From NCBI RefSeq assembly GCF_000346465.2, contig NC_034012.1, forward strand, positions 14,157,119 to 14,221,118: a DNA stretch of 64,000 bases. Direction: 5' to 3'. A program made the position numbers and the translations under genes. This DNA comes from Prunus persica (lineage: Eukaryota; Streptophyta; Magnoliopsida; Rosales; Rosaceae). The notes beneath the pieces were generated by a model, which saw nothing but the letters and a program-made list of their open reading frames with translations, did no database searches and was not told the origin of the DNA. Position 1 is the first letter of the stretch. Every line of letters begins with the position of its first letter. Positions 11,869 through 24,490 of the stretch are shown here, piece by piece.

Positions 11869-13314
11869 CCGCAAGTAAAACCCCCATTCGTTTTCTGCAT
11901 AGCCGGTGGCTTCTAAAAGCCACTGCCGCCACCACCGTACACGACCGGCCTCGAGACCGATCTTGTTTGAACCGTCGCTTCTCCCCCTTCCTTTCCTGAC
12001 CAGCCCCGCCCCTGGAACCGGCAGATTCCGTCGGAAAAAGCTCGGAATCGAGCTGGATTTGACAGAAACTTCGTCGGCTTTGTTCGCCGTCGTTCGACCA
12101 CCATTTCCGACGATCTAGGTATGGATTTTGAACCTCTCGAGCTGTTCTTGCTGCTTGTTGTTTTAGATTTGAGAGATTTCTGCGTTTTGAAGGTCGATTA
12201 AGCGATGGAAGTTTGGCCGATTTTCGGCTTCCGATTCCGGCCACTTCCGGTCACTTTTTGGGGTAGGTCCAAGAACAAAAGTGGTTCCAAATAGGGTGTT
12301 ATACCTAGGATAGGAGTCTTGAGCCGTGGTTTTGAGATTTTTCGGCGATGCGTAATCGCTTTGGACACCCACGCGTTGTCGGCGTGTGTGGCGGCGCGTG
12401 GGCACTGTAGAAAAGGGGCATTGTGTCCCGATGCAATCCCCTTGTTGTCTCGAGTGCTTCAGTGTGCTCGAATTTCAATTTGGTTGACGTTTGAACCCTA
12501 AACGGATTTCGCCTATTGTGCATTATCAGGGTTCGATAGGTTTGAACCGTTGGATCGTCTTGAATTCAATATATGTTAATCTAGGAATTTCTAGGATCGT
12601 GTAGGAATTCATGGATCGTGAATCGGAGCCCGGATGTTCCGATTTAATAACTTAAAGTTTATGTTTTACAAGAACCGTCTGATTGTTCGATCACGAGTGA
12701 GCCGACCGTTCGCTCGGGACCAAACTTACGGGACGTGTATCCTGAACCTTGTAGAACCCATAGTAACTTTCAGATCAGAATTTGGAGGTCGTGGGCCCTG
12801 TGGGCCCGTTTAACCAAGTTGGGGTAGTTGGATACCTCGGTTGACCGTTAGTCTTACAAAGTAGTTTCACCCTTCGGAAGGTATTAAGATAACCTTTTTA
12901 TTGAATCTTAATTGTTATTTGAGGTTAAATTGGAAATTGATTCGATTTAGGATTTTCTTTAGAGGTTGTTGCTTATCATTAATTAATATTATTTGATTAT
13001 AAATAAAGTATAATGTTCTAGTTGTGTAATACAGTATTTTATGGAATTTGTGTGAAAACAAGCGTTGAATAATATTTAAATTGTTCTAGGATCTTTATGA
13101 AATTTAGGTTTATGTGCATTATCATTGGTTAAAAAAATAATATTATTTTTCTGATTAAATTACGTTGCAGTCTACTATAGACTGGTATCACTAAATTGGG
13201 AATACCTCTATTATTAGTTTAGATAATTGAGAGTATGTCAGTTTGAAATACTATACGCACTACCTTATGTACCTCCTCGGATATTGATTACACTGTAAGC
13301 ACTATTCTGTGATT

Positions 13315-13775
13315 GTTAAGTCCCACGTGGAGTAGGTTATCCAGCGTGAGGACAGACCTCAAACGTGGCGTTGAATGTTCCGGCGTATAGGGGAGATTAT
13401 GTGATGGTTAGGTCACACGTGGCGTAGGTTATCCGGTGTGTTGATAGACCCCTTACGTGGCGTTGGATGTTCCGGTGTATGGAGAGATTTTGTGTTTGTT
13501 AGGTCCCACGTGGCGTAGGTTATCTGGCGTGAGGACAGACCCCATATGTGGCGTTGGATGTTCCGGCATATGGGGGAGATTATGTGATGGTTAGGTCACA
13601 CGTGGCGTAGGTTATCCGGTGTGTTGACAGACCTCATACGCAGCGTTGGATGTTCCGGGGTATGGGGAGATTTTGTGATTGTTAGGTCCTAGGTTGCGTA
13701 GGTTATCCGGTGTGAGGACAAACTCCATACGTGGCGTTGGATGTTCCGGCGTATGGGGAGATTTTGTGATTACCA
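13315..13775 (+). repeat. ~92-bp tandem array with ACGTGGC boxes, about 5 units
   Basis: Units starting GTTAGGTCCCACGTGGCGTA recur at roughly 13315, 13407, 13498, 13590 and 13681. Most carry two ACGT cores, one CACGTGGC (or CACGTGGA in the first unit) and one near CATACGTGGCGTTGG. CACGTGGC and TACGTGGC are the classic G-box/ABRE bZIP sites. Confidence 0.8.
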
Positions 13776-14888
13776 GGGAGATGAATAAAGGATTGTTATG
13801 TTATATTGGGAAAGACATGTTTGTTGAAAGAACTACGTGTGACTTGATCCCTTAGTAAGGGTACGTAGGCAACCTAGGGTAAAGCATAGGTGCAGCCGCG
13901 GGCTAAACTTTACTTATGTTGTTTTAGTGAGTGGGGTGTTGAATTTGTAGTTGGTCTTGAAATTCGTATGGAAATGAGACTTGATTAAAAAAGTTATTCT
14001 ATGTTGATTACAGTAGGCGTTCATAAATAAGTTTGAGTTGGTTATATACTTTGTTTAATGCATTAATTTGCTTCAAGAGCATTGCTGGCGGTTCTGTTTC
14101 GAGTTATTTGAAGGCCGGAGGCCGATTATGTGAATTGCATGAAATTATCTTGTGTATGCTGCCAGTTGTGGATATTAAATGTGTTTTATGCAGGTTGAAA
14201 TTTTTGGGATTGTTCAAATTACAGGGGAGACTCTGCCAAAATTTCGGCAGAAAGTCTCGGGCCCTTATTCCTTTTGGGAAAAAAGGATATAGTTTTAGAA
14301 GTGAGCCCGACATCGGGATGATGTCAGGAATTTTCACAGGATTCGTCTCGGGTTTCGGGAAATTCGAGGCAGGTCCTGTCATTTTGTGACTTACGTTGCA
14401 GGTGGTTGTAAGGGTAGCCGTACGAAATAAAGTTATTTGGTTGAGTAATCTATATGAACTCTCAATCATATACTCGTCTTAAGCTTGTTCTCGTGTTCTC
14501 TGTAATGTACGCATTGGAATGTGTTCTCTTGTTATGTGATAAAATGTGATGTAACTTGCTCAATACATATTATGTCAAAAATGTTTAGTATGGCTAGGCT
14601 CCTTAAAATTGAGGGGGAGCACATCCTCACAACAAATGAGATTTTGGCACTAGTTAAACTTCAAAAAAAATATAAATAAATAAAAGAGGTTAAAAGAATT
14701 CAAATGAAAAAAAATTAAAGGAATTTGCCAAGTGAGAAACTGCTGCTCAGTTTTGTGGAGCCAAACTTTTTCCTAATATTAATGGAGTTCATGTATGACT
14801 CATTTGTTTTGTGTACCAAATTTAATGAATTGTGCATTCATTGGTGGACCCATAAGATATAGTTTTTAATTTAGGTGAGATATTCTCG

Positions 14889-15268
14889 GCAATTTAAATC
14901 ATGTCAAAAACATGATTTCAAAAAAAAATCAGCCGTCATCGAGTTTGTAGATAAATAAATAATATATATGGATGAACGTAAGCTATAGAGAAGAACATTA
15001 CCAAGAGCTTTCGTGCTGATAATGTATTGTGAAACTAGGAATTTGTTGGGAGAAATAAGAGGAAGAAAGAGAGTATAATTTGCTCGAATAAACTTATATT
15101 CCATTCATATTTGGTGCCACTACTTATAGGGGTAGAGAGGCCTAAATCATTTACCACCAATAATTGGTAGGTGACAAATATATAATGATGAGTGTTATGA
15201 TAGGTTAATAGTGGCTATTATTGTGAGCATCCATAACCTATAAACCCATAACGTATGGATTTATAACA
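14889..15268 (-). mobile_element. Truncated minus-strand copia LTR with leader (unit A)
   Basis: The minus strand reads TGTTATAAATCCATACG... and ends TTTCACA at 15028, a 241-bp LTR. ATTATCAGCACGAAAGC follows, a copia-type primer-binding region, then a leader of about 130 bp with an ATG opening MTADFF. The rest of the element is gone. The same stub, with an LTR of equal length, is in unit D at 53098-53338. Confidence 0.6.
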
Positions 15269-15352
15269 CAAATACGTTTATTAAATAAAAAATAATTAAA
15301 AGCTAAAAAGAAGATAAGAGTCTATGTCCAGCAAGAATTCTATATAGATTAC

Positions 15353-15946
15353 TGTTGAGGCCCAAAATGTCATAAGAAGCTCAAGGATATTTAAAGTTCA
15401 ATATAACATATAATGTTGGCCATGCGTTAATCCAAGCTGTATTTTGGGAATTGATTCATTAAATAAACATAGAAATAGTGTACATGCCATGCCAATCAAA
15501 TAATATATTTTTCTATGCTAAACCACCTAACAAGCTTAAGTGGACCCAAGCCACATATATGTTTGGGGCTTGCTGAGCGGATTGTGGTGTGGATGGTTAC
15601 AAGTGTTCATAAAGCTCGTTGAAGGATCAAATAGTGGAAATTTTACGGCTGCTTGGGAGTACCAAAATTCATATATACCCACTTTCTTGAGCCTAATTAC
15701 ACGAGTAAGCAGAGAGGGAACTCCCAGCCTCTTCCAAAACTCAAACCCACTTTCATTACTATGCACACAGTAATTACTGCACACTCATGGAGAGACCAAT
15801 TGTTGAGCACTGTCCATTCAGGGATCCTTCCTTACACAATCATTCTTCAGCCTATAAATAGACCTTCATCCCTCCTTGCAATACACACACCGAAACCAGA
15901 AGAAGAACGGCAGGAGGCAAGCTCATCCTCCCACTGCCGTCTAGTA
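15353..15946 (+). mobile_element. Truncated Tat/Ogre-like gypsy LTR (unit A)
   Basis: Begins TGTTGAGGCCCAAAATG. It is homologous to the full LTRs at 38473-39626 and 53423-54597 and includes the internal CCTATAAATAGACC TATA box near 15850. It breaks off at the junction with unit B, so its 3' half is missing. Confidence 0.65.
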
Positions 15947-17367
15947 GCTATGCTTGTATCTGGTCTCGATTTGCATATCTATTATTAGGTAAAATACTTT
16001 GAAAAAGCACAAATAGTTTGTGGACATGAGCGATAGATACTGTGGCTAGATTGTCAACAATGACAGTGTGAACGACTTTTCTTCATGGTGTGCTTTAGCT
16101 ACATCTTCTACCCTTCTGCGTTGGTCACATTCATGTAATCTTGTACATGAAGCAACGTACCACAAAGGCTATCAAAACTTTAATAACTGTGGACTAGAAG
16201 GAAGCAATATATAGGTCCTACTACCTGTGCATTTTTGCTTGACTAATAGTTTGATGCTTAAGGTAAATCCAATACAATTAGTGTAAATGTCCTTTTACTA
16301 TATAATTAGGTATATCCAATACAAAATAAATCTTTAATCTTGAACGTATTTATATAGGGGATTCTATGACTCACAAAGAAAACCTACGGATACATTTGGG
16401 TTATGTTTAATCTCATTTTCTCTTTTGTAATTCCATCTACTTTTTATAAGAATTTGTTTGAAACAACTTATATATAAAAACTACCATTGTTTTTAGATGA
16501 TTATTGTGGTAGGATGAAATCAACAAAATAGACAAACATGGTATTTCAAGAAAAGACTATAATAACAACTATCTAATTGAATGATCAAATGGTTTCGGAT
16601 CCAAGTGATTATCGCAGAGATGATCTTTGAAGAAATATCTAAAAACTAGATGGTATTGGATTATTGAAATGCATGGTGAGTCTTATAAGGGTGTCCTTCA
16701 AATAAGCTTATTTGAGAAATCCCTCAACTAAAGCCATATCAATCTCCTTCTCACAATATATATATACACACCACACCTTTTGTGAAAATCTAAAAATGCT
16801 AAATTAGGAATGAAAACTGACAGTTAAAGAACTCTCATGATCACTCTACAAGATTGTGACCTGAATGATGAATCAGCAGCTTAAGTTTTACCCAATTTGC
16901 CACATACCATCAAAGTAGGGGTTGATTTGGCGTTCTTTAGCCTTTAATCACCACAAGAGTCACAAATTCTTCTCTTCTGTCTCCTTATCTTTCCAACCCC
17001 ACTGATATCTCAGAAAGGTCTATAAATAGGGAGAACCAAGCCACATTATACTCACTCAGCAATCATCTCTTGCATACTTTCATATATACATTATCGTGCT
17101 TGTTGTTAAGCAAAACTTGGCATCCTCAAAGGCTTGTCTTCTTCTTGGTCTTGTCTTTGCTGTTCTCTGTTGACGTGAATCTCCTAATTAATGAAGGAGA
17201 TTTACTTCCTTGATTAATTATGGGATTTACTTTCCTATTTTTTATATAGTTGATAAATCATTGTATAATTAGGAGATACTTTCTTAATTCTTTACTGTAT
17301 CTAATTCCTTGTATAGCACCCCGTAAACTCTTATATATACCTCTTTATGGAGAAGAATAAAGATAAC

Positions 17368-18171
17368 TGTTGTGATATTTATTGCAAGCGCACAATTCGC
17401 ACAAGTAATATAGTGATGAGTGAAGTGTCGTTCCCACGAAGAGTGATTTAATTTACCAAGTACCGATTGTGATTAACCCAAGACTTTATTTGAACAATTG
17501 ATGATGAGATTTGATTGATTAATTAACTAAAACAATGAATAAAAACAAGCGTAGAAAAATAAAGTAGTGAGATTCAAGTTATGAGAGCACTAGAGCTTCC
17601 GATTTCACCATAGCCAATTCTACCCAATTCCCTTAGCATGTTAATCCTAATTATTCTCTATATTGACAGTTGATTTTCCCTACTTTATTCGATACTCCAT
17701 CCCTGGTTATACCAAAAGGATTCTTATTACCAACCCACTCTATCCCTAGTAATGGAATTAAGATAATAAGAACCCATTAAATTCCTTGGAAACCTACAAA
17801 ACAACCACATAAGTCATGACAAACATCCCTGTCTAATCATGTAACTCATGGTATCTATTACAAGAAGCAACCCCAAATTGGATATTCCTATCATCAATTT
17901 AGCATCAAAACAATTAAATGTTGGCCAAACATTCAAAGCATTAAGCATGGTAATAGATACTCAACATGGAAAAATGCTTGGAATTAACATTGACTAAAGT
18001 AATTGAGTATTCATGGCTAGGCTACATCGTAGCCCTAGCAAGAAGAAATTAGTTCATGACAACTTTAATAAAAACCATGATAAATAATATCATAGGAAAG
18101 AAGTAACCAATTGAAGATTTGATCTCTGCACGACAGCAACTCTAGCTCCAGGTTGTCTTTTTTGTCTCTCT

Positions 18172-18234
<63 letters not shown>

Positions 18235-18681
18235 TTGAGTGTTTCGGCGATGAGTATGAATGTGTAGGGATTTTAGGGTAGATGATGGAGGATGGATGAT
18301 GGGTAATGGATCCTTTCAACAATGACCTAAACTCCCTATTTATAAAACTCCTAGAAATCCTACCTAAGGAATAATTACAATTGTTATAAAAATAGGATTC
18401 CTTCTAAAATAAGGTCTTCTTTATTTCTCCTTGTTTGACTTGATAAGACTTGCACCATCTTGAACTAGGAAATTTGACAACATTCCTTGCAACAAAAGGA
18501 ATGACTTGGCTTCTTTTTAATTGATCTTCATCTTCTTGCCTTTTTTTAGCACACTTTCTCCTATTTCACAATTCCTTCACAAATCTCACAAAACCAATTA
18601 AAAACAACCAATTTAATCCAAGAAATTAATAAATAAATAAGCAAAGGAGGCATAAAATATATATATAATATAGACTTATCA
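17368..18681. mobile_element. Nested solo LTR, 1314 bp
   Basis: Starts TGTTGTGATATTTATTGC, ends AGACTTATCA and is flanked by the perfect 5-bp repeat ATAAC (17363-17367, 18682-18686). The uninterrupted site is in the 3' LTR at about 22707 (AAAGTTAACCTAATACATT). It has no internal coding region and a long (CT)n tract at about 18177-18232. The family was not identified. It is younger than copia-1. Confidence 0.88.
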
Positions 18682-19016
18682 ATAACCTAATACATTCAAA
18701 CCATATTCATATTTTAGCATGGTATCAGAGCAATCGATCCTCGGTTGTCTCTAAATTCTCATATCAAATTTTTCTTCAAACACAAACCATAAATCCTCAT
18801 ATCAAATTTCTTCAAACACAAACCCTAAATCCTCATATCAAATTTCTTCACACCCAAACCCTAAATCAAATTCCTCATATTTATAGCTTCAGATTCAGAT
18901 CTTCATACCCGAATCCTCATATCCTCTTATCACAAAACCCTAAACACAAATTTTTTTCTCTTATCACAAAATCCTAAACACATCTTTTTCCTCTTTTCTT
19001 AAATCTTTCTGCTGCC

Positions 19017-22000
19017 ATGAATATTGTCTCATCTTCCCAAACCACTGCCTCCACTTCCCCATCCTCCATAATTGCCACAACAGGTTCCCACGGTTATGTT
19101 TTGCATAGTTCTTCAAAGAAACACATATGGGTCATTGACACCGGAGCCACTGATCATATAACCTTTGATCCTGGATAAAATACCTCTCATACCCCGTCTT
19201 CTCAATCGGTGGTGTCTAATACCAATGGTACCCCCTCCCCAGTAATTGGGGAGGGTTCCCTCTCTCTCTCTGACTCCCTCACTTTGGATTCTGTATTGAT
19301 TGTTCCATCCTTACATCATAATCTCTTATATGTTGCCCAAATTACTACGGCTTTGAATTGCATTTTAACCTTTTGGCCTACTCATTGTGTTTTTTAGGAC
19401 ATTCTCAGCAGAAGATGATTGGTTGTGGTACTAGGACGGGCAAACTCTACTATCTGGACTTGGCATCTGACAGTGAAGCCAGCCTCAGTCATGCTTACAA
19501 AATTGGGGGTACGAGTGTTGAGAAGCAAACTTTCGGAGTATGGTTATGACATCGCCGACTTGGACATGCTTCATTTGGATATTTACAGAAGCTATTTTCT
19601 TCCTTATTTTCCCAGTTAGATATCTTTAGTTTTATGTGTAACATCTGTGAAATAGCCAAGAGCCATCGTGTTTCTTTCCCTTTAAGTTCACATAAAAGTT
19701 TGGTTCCTTTTTCGCTTGTTCATTTTGATGTTTGGGGCCCGCTAAAATTACCACTCTTGGGGGAGCTAGATGGTTTGTCGCGTTTATCGATGATTGCACA
19801 CGTATGACCTGGGTTTCCCTTCTTCAAACAAAAGGGGAAGTCAGTTCCAAGTTTCAACAGTTCTATCACATGGTGGAGACATAATTTCATACAAGAATTC
19901 AAGTTCTTCGGTCTGACAATGGTGGAGAATTTCTCTACCATAATCTTACTCAATTCTTACAAGATCATGACATCATACATCAATGCTCATGCCCTTACAC
20001 TCCCCAACAGAATGGTGTGGCTGAACGAAAGAATAAACACTTATGGAAGTGGTTCGTGCCTCTCTCTTTGGTGCCAATAGCCTCGGTCTTTTTGGGGAGA
20101 AGACGTCCTCTTTGCAGCATACCTTATCAATCTGATTCCCTCCAGTATCCTTAATTTCCAAACCCCCCTTCAAACACTCTACCACCATATCCAAATACCT
20201 CATACCAAAAACCTAGAACCACAGATTTTTGGCTGTGTGGTCTTTGTCTTCTTACATAATCACTAAAACAATAAATTGAATCTCCGCGCCAAAAAGTGTG
20301 TTTTTATTGGTTACACACCTCATCAGAAAGGTTACCGGTGTTATGATCCTCCTAGTCAGAAGGTCTATACTTTTATGGAGTTGTGTTCTGAGAACACGAC
20401 ATATATTTTTCAGCCATACAGGAGGAGCATTGCGATACCAACACATCTCAAATTTCAAGACTTTTCCTTTCAGAATGGTCACATACTGAAAACGACCAGT
20501 CGCAGAATGCAAGTGACCGGTCGCCGAAGACTCTGCCTGAAAACGACCGGTCGCCTAAGACTCTGCCTGAAAGCGATCGGTCGTCCCCCGGAAATATGAA
20601 TCTGCTTTAAAACGACCGGTTGTCTCCTTGTTGTCAAACTCAGGAGGAGAACATTGAGGAGTTTTTGCCCGCTCAGGAGAATTCTTCAACTCCAGTACCC
20701 CACCAATCACCTGCTGAGGACGTCATTCAGGTAACCTCTTTTCCTGAAACTAATAATATTAATGAAATATCCCATGATGATTTAATTTCAAAAGGCATAT
20801 AGCCTACATATTAGATTCCAAAACGGAAGAACGGTGGAAAACCTTCAGTTCACTACGAAGCAGACCTTAATGCAAAATGGAAATATCCCATCAACAATTA
20901 TGTATCCATCAGCAGATTATCAGAATCACGGGTACACTTTGTGAAGCAGTTGGATGACATACCTGCTCCCAACAATGTAACTGAAACACTAGAAGACTCA
21001 AAATGGAAAGAAGCCATGAATGAAGAAATGCGAGCTCTCCAGAAGAATGACACATGAGAAGTCGTGCCATTACCTCACGGAAAGAAGACTGTCGGATGCA
21101 GGTGGATTTATACTGTGAAACTAAAAGTAGATGAATCCATTAAAAGATATAAAGCTAGATTGGTGGCGAAATGGTACACACAAAGATATGGGATAGACTA
21201 CCATTAGACTTTTGCCCCAGTAGCCAAGATTAAAACTATCAGAGTTCTTCTATCTTTAGTAGCAAATCTAGATTGGCCATTACATCAGTTTGTTGTAAAA
21301 AATGCATTCTTACATGGAGACTTGGAAGAAGAAGTATATATGGACTTGCCACCAGGATGTAACTTAGCTCGTGACAAGGAGAATCAAGTTTGCAAGCTCA
21401 GAAAGTCATTGTATGGGTTAAAGCAATCCTCTAGGGCATGGTTTGGCAGATTCACTAAATCTATGAAGAATTTTGGATATATACAAAGTAATGTAGATCA
21501 CACCTTGTTATTGAAGCATGATGGAAGAAGACTTACTGCACTGATTGTTTATATGGATGACATAGTCGTAACTGGAAACGACACAGAAAAGCAATTGAAA
21601 CTGCAGAAATATTTGTCTCAGGAATTTGAGATGAAGAATCTAGGTGATCTGAAGTACTTTCTAGGAATTGAAGTAGCTAGGTCCACAACTAGTATATTTC
21701 TGTCTTAAAAGAAGTATGTATTAGATCTGCTCACTGAAATAGGAATGCTTGGATGCAAACCTGCTGATACACCCATCGAGATGAATCACAAGTTATGTGA
21801 AGACATGGATCAAGAACCAACCAATAAGGAACAGTACCAACACCTTGTTGGAAGGTTGATATATTTAGCTCACACAAGACCAGATATTGCATATGCTGTG
21901 AGTATGGTTAGTCAGTTTATGAATTCACCCAGTGTGTCCCATAGGAATGCAGTTGATCGGATCTTAAGATACTTAAAGTCAGCACATGGAAAAAGGGTTA

Positions 22001-22505
22001 ACATTCTAAAAAAATAGAGATCTCAAAGTTGTTGGATATACAAATGCTGATTGGGCTGGCTCCGTTACTGACAGACGCTCTACTTCAGGTTACTTCACTT
22101 GTGGGAGGTAACCTAGTCACTTGGCGGAGTGAAAAACAAAATGTGGTTTCTCGATCTAGTGCTGAAGTAGAGTATTGAGGAATGGCTCACGGAGTTTGTG
22201 AATTACTATGGATCAGAAGACTATTGACAGAATTGGGGTTTAAGCCAGGAAAGCCAATGGAGTTACATTGTGATAACAAGTCAGCCATCGATATTGCCCA
22301 TAGTCCAATTCAACATGATCGAACTAAACATGTTGAGGTGGATAGACATTTTATCAAAGAAAAACTTGAGAAGAAGATCATCCGCCTACCGTTGGTAAAA
22401 TTAGAAGATTAGTTGGCAAATATCTTAACCAAAGCTGTTTGTGGAAGAGTATTTTCTGACTCACGTACCAAGTTGGGCATTGGTGACATATATGCACCAA
22501 CTTGA
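19017..22505 (+). pseudogene. copia-1 pol polyprotein remnant (PR-INT-RT-RNaseH, no gag)
   Basis: ATG at 19017 opens a short Ser/Thr-rich leader that runs straight into the protease motif WVIDTGATDHIT (about 19130-19165). Integrase follows at about 19690-20260, with VHFDVWGP and later FIDDCTRMTWV. A linker with repeated CGACCGGTCG motifs lies at about 20500-20640. Reverse transcriptase covers about 21000-21700, with KARLVAK, FLHGDLEEEVYM, YGLKQSSRAW and YMDDIVVTGND. RNase H follows at about 21740-22400 (ADWAGSVTDRRSTSGY, HCDNKSAIDIA). The end is GIGDIYAPT at TGA 22503-22505. Internal stops occur, for example near 21056, 21205, 21706 and 22015, and the integrase is frameshifted. The order PR-INT-RT-RH defines Ty1/copia. 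Confidence 0.9.
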
Positions 22506-22512
22506 GGAGGAG

Positions 22513-22745
22513 TGTCGACTTGAGTCTCCTAATTAATCAAGGAGGTTTACTTCCTTGATTAATTAAGGGATTTACTTTCCTATTTTTTATATAGTTGATA
22601 AATCATTGTATAATTAGAAGATACTTGCCTAATTCTTTACTGTATCTAATTCCTTGTATAGCACCCTGTAAACTCTTATATATACCTCATTATGGAGAAG
22701 AATAAAGTTAACCTAATACATTCAAATCATATTCATATTTTAGCA
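22513..22745 (+). repeat. copia-1 3' LTR, 233 bp
   Basis: Begins TGTCGACTTGAGTCTCC and ends CATATTCATATTTTAGCA. The 5' LTR differs at several positions (it begins TGTTGACGTGAATCTCC), so the insertion is not recent. Confidence 0.9.
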
Positions 22746-23069
22746 TTCTCCTCATCTCCTCTGAGGTCTCAACTACTCCAACTCGTGAGTTTCTCACTTT
22801 AAATTAGTAATTGTATATATTAAATTAGTAATTGTATCTTTCTTTCCAGTAACGATTTGTAAATTTAGGCACATTTTAATTATAAGGTGCACTGGTCTTG
22901 AAAATGATTATGCTTCGAACTCTTTTTCTACATGAAGGGCTAGTGGTTGCACCTGCATGGCTTAATTTGCACCTTATGAAATACAAACCTAGCTATGATT
23001 GTTATAAGTTATGTATATTGATTTTGCTTTATATATAAAGTTTTTGTTTGTTCTCTCAGAGGAGAGTAT

Positions 23070-23330
23070 AGTGGTGGCGGAGCCACTTCTAGGCCAGGAG
23101 CGGCCCTGGTCCCTCTATTTTTTTGACTTCTCTCCTATACTATATAATGTAATATATACAACTTACTAATAGACAACTTGTAATTTAAATTAATGGCCCC
23201 TTTAAAAATAATTAGGCATGACTAATTTTGAAAATTTTAGCTCTAACATGTGTTTTGAACACTTATATGTATTTGATATACTTGTGTTTTCTATCTTAGC
23301 CCCCTCAATCTTAAATTTCTAGCTTCACCC
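23070..23330. mobile_element. hAT-like MITE inside GRP copy B exon 2
   Basis: Internal text matches the MITE at 931-1180 (ACTAATAGACAA, TTAATGGCCCCT, TTTAGCTCTAACA). The left end reads AGTGGTGGCGGAGCCAC. The right end, TAGCTTCACCC, is its imperfect inverse. Compared with copy D, the exon bases CAGTCAAC at the insertion point are missing or replaced, so the target duplication is not resolved. Confidence 0.6.
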
Positions 23331-24490
23331 GGTGATGATTTTCTAGATGACCATGGTGATGGACGTGGAGGGTATGGCCACAGACATGGAGGGTATGGCC
23401 ACAGACATGGAGGGTATGGCCATGGCCACCACGGCAAAGGGGGGCCTTGTGCTGCTAAGACTAAAACCAAGAATTTGATAACCTGTTAGTTTCTGTGACT
23501 TACGTTGCAGGTGTGTTGTAAGGGTAGTAGTACAAAATAAAGTTGTTTGGTTGAGTAATCTGTATGAACTCTCAATCATAGACTCGACTCGTCTTAAGCT
23601 TGTTCTCGTGTTCTCTATAATGTACGCATTGGAATGTGTTCTCTTGTTATGTGATAAAATGTGATTTAACATATTATGTCAAAAATGTTTAGTATGGCTT
23701 GGCTCCTTAAAATTGAGGGGGAGCACATCCTCACAACAAACGAGATTTTGGCACTAGTTAAACTTCACAAAAATTAAAAAAAAAAAAAAAAAAAGAGGTT
23801 AAAAGAACTCAAAAGAAAAATAAAATTAAAGGAATTTGCCAAGTGCCAAAACTCTATTTGTTTTGAGGAGGAACTACTCCTCAGTTTTATGGAGCCAAAC
23901 TTTTTCCTAATATTAATGGAGTTCATATATGACTCATTTGTTTTGTGTGATCACCATTTGGTTAATGAATTGTGCACAAAATTTAATAGGATACGGATCA
24001 TCTGCTATGATTTTAGTCCTCTAATAGGATGGATCCTACTTTGGAGCACATGTGGTATTGGTAGTTCCTACTCGCATTTACAAATACATATTGGTTGGTC
24101 CATTAAAATGCAAATATCACCTCTCATATCATTATGCGAACATTGGGAACAAGAGTAGTGTTTCCACCGTTGACAAGGGATTGGAAGATCTAGCTCGACG
24201 GAAAAATAAGGAGTAAAACTTATAGAAGCATGCATGCCGTGTATGTATTGTTGTTATCATGGCGATACTAATTTGGCAATTAATTTTCTAATGGGTGAAT
24301 TAAAAAAACATTTTTAATCTATATATGTAAAGTTAAATATCCTTATGGTTAAATTTTAAAATAACCCATTTAAGAAAAATTTCAAAACTCAAGTATTAAT
24401 TCATTTTGAAGGGACAGATACATTTATTTAAAAAATAATAATGAAAAGGAGATAAGAATTTATGACCAACAAGAATTCTATATAGATTAC

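Larger units (their letters stand above)
11553..14381 (+). mobile_element. Solo-LTR-like element, family L1 copy 1, 2.83 kb
   Basis: Begins TGTAACGACCCGGTCC and ends GGCAGGTCCTGTCA (TG...CA), splitting the 3' UTR of GRP copy A. Copy D shows the uninterrupted site near 52410. The flanks GTTTC and TTTTG are only a decayed target duplication. It has no gag or pol. It contains a (CT)n tract, a GC-rich transcript-like part (11870-12560) and a tandem array at 13315-13775. Size and termini resemble large Ty3/gypsy chromovirus LTRs; the lineage is inference. Confidence 0.75.
9776..15950 (+). repeat. GRP duplication unit A
   Basis: First of five related segments. It starts with TTGCATATCAATTATTAGG and the block around GTTTGTGGACATGAG, both found again at about 15970, 50555 and 56800. 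Then come a promoter, a GRP gene copy and a 3' flank with retroelement LTRs. A 2.8 kb solo-LTR-like element interrupts the 3' UTR. The unit ends where its truncated Tat/Ogre-like LTR meets the start of unit B near 15950. Confidence 0.85.
17168..22745 (+). mobile_element. Ty1/copia retrotransposon copia-1, 5.6 kb, inactivated
   Basis: Flanked by the 5-bp duplication TTCTC (17163-17167, 22746-22750). The 5' LTR is 17168-18719 (a ~238-bp LTR interrupted by a 1.3 kb solo LTR); the 3' LTR is 22513-22745. The PBS TGGTATCAGAGC follows the 5' LTR, and a purine tract TTGAGGAGGAG precedes the 3' LTR. Pol is recognisable but carries stops and frameshifts. No gag domain or zinc knuckle is visible before the protease. 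Confidence 0.92.
17117..23486 (+). pseudogene. GRP copy B: start lost, split by copia and a MITE
   Basis: The start codon aligned with the other copies is TTG (17117-17119), in AAAACTTGGCATCC. Exon 1 is cut after 51 nt by the copia at 17168-22745 and resumes at 22746 within the target duplication TTCTC, ending C|GTGAGT at 22784. Exon 2 starts at 23060 after CTCTCAG. It is disrupted within about 15 nt by a MITE-like sequence. The GHG-type repeats (GGTATGGCCACAGACATGG) resume at about 23350. The stop aligned with TAG of copy D has become TTG, in AAGAATTTGATAACC. It cannot encode the protein. Confidence 0.88.

Noticed and set aside
11786..12244. 152-codon minus ORF and overlapping plus ORFs near the CT tract
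   Set aside because: They lie in the GC-rich leader-like part of a solo-LTR element and run through the (CT)n microsatellite. The equivalent ORFs in copy 2 (31875-32288) are not conserved in sequence.
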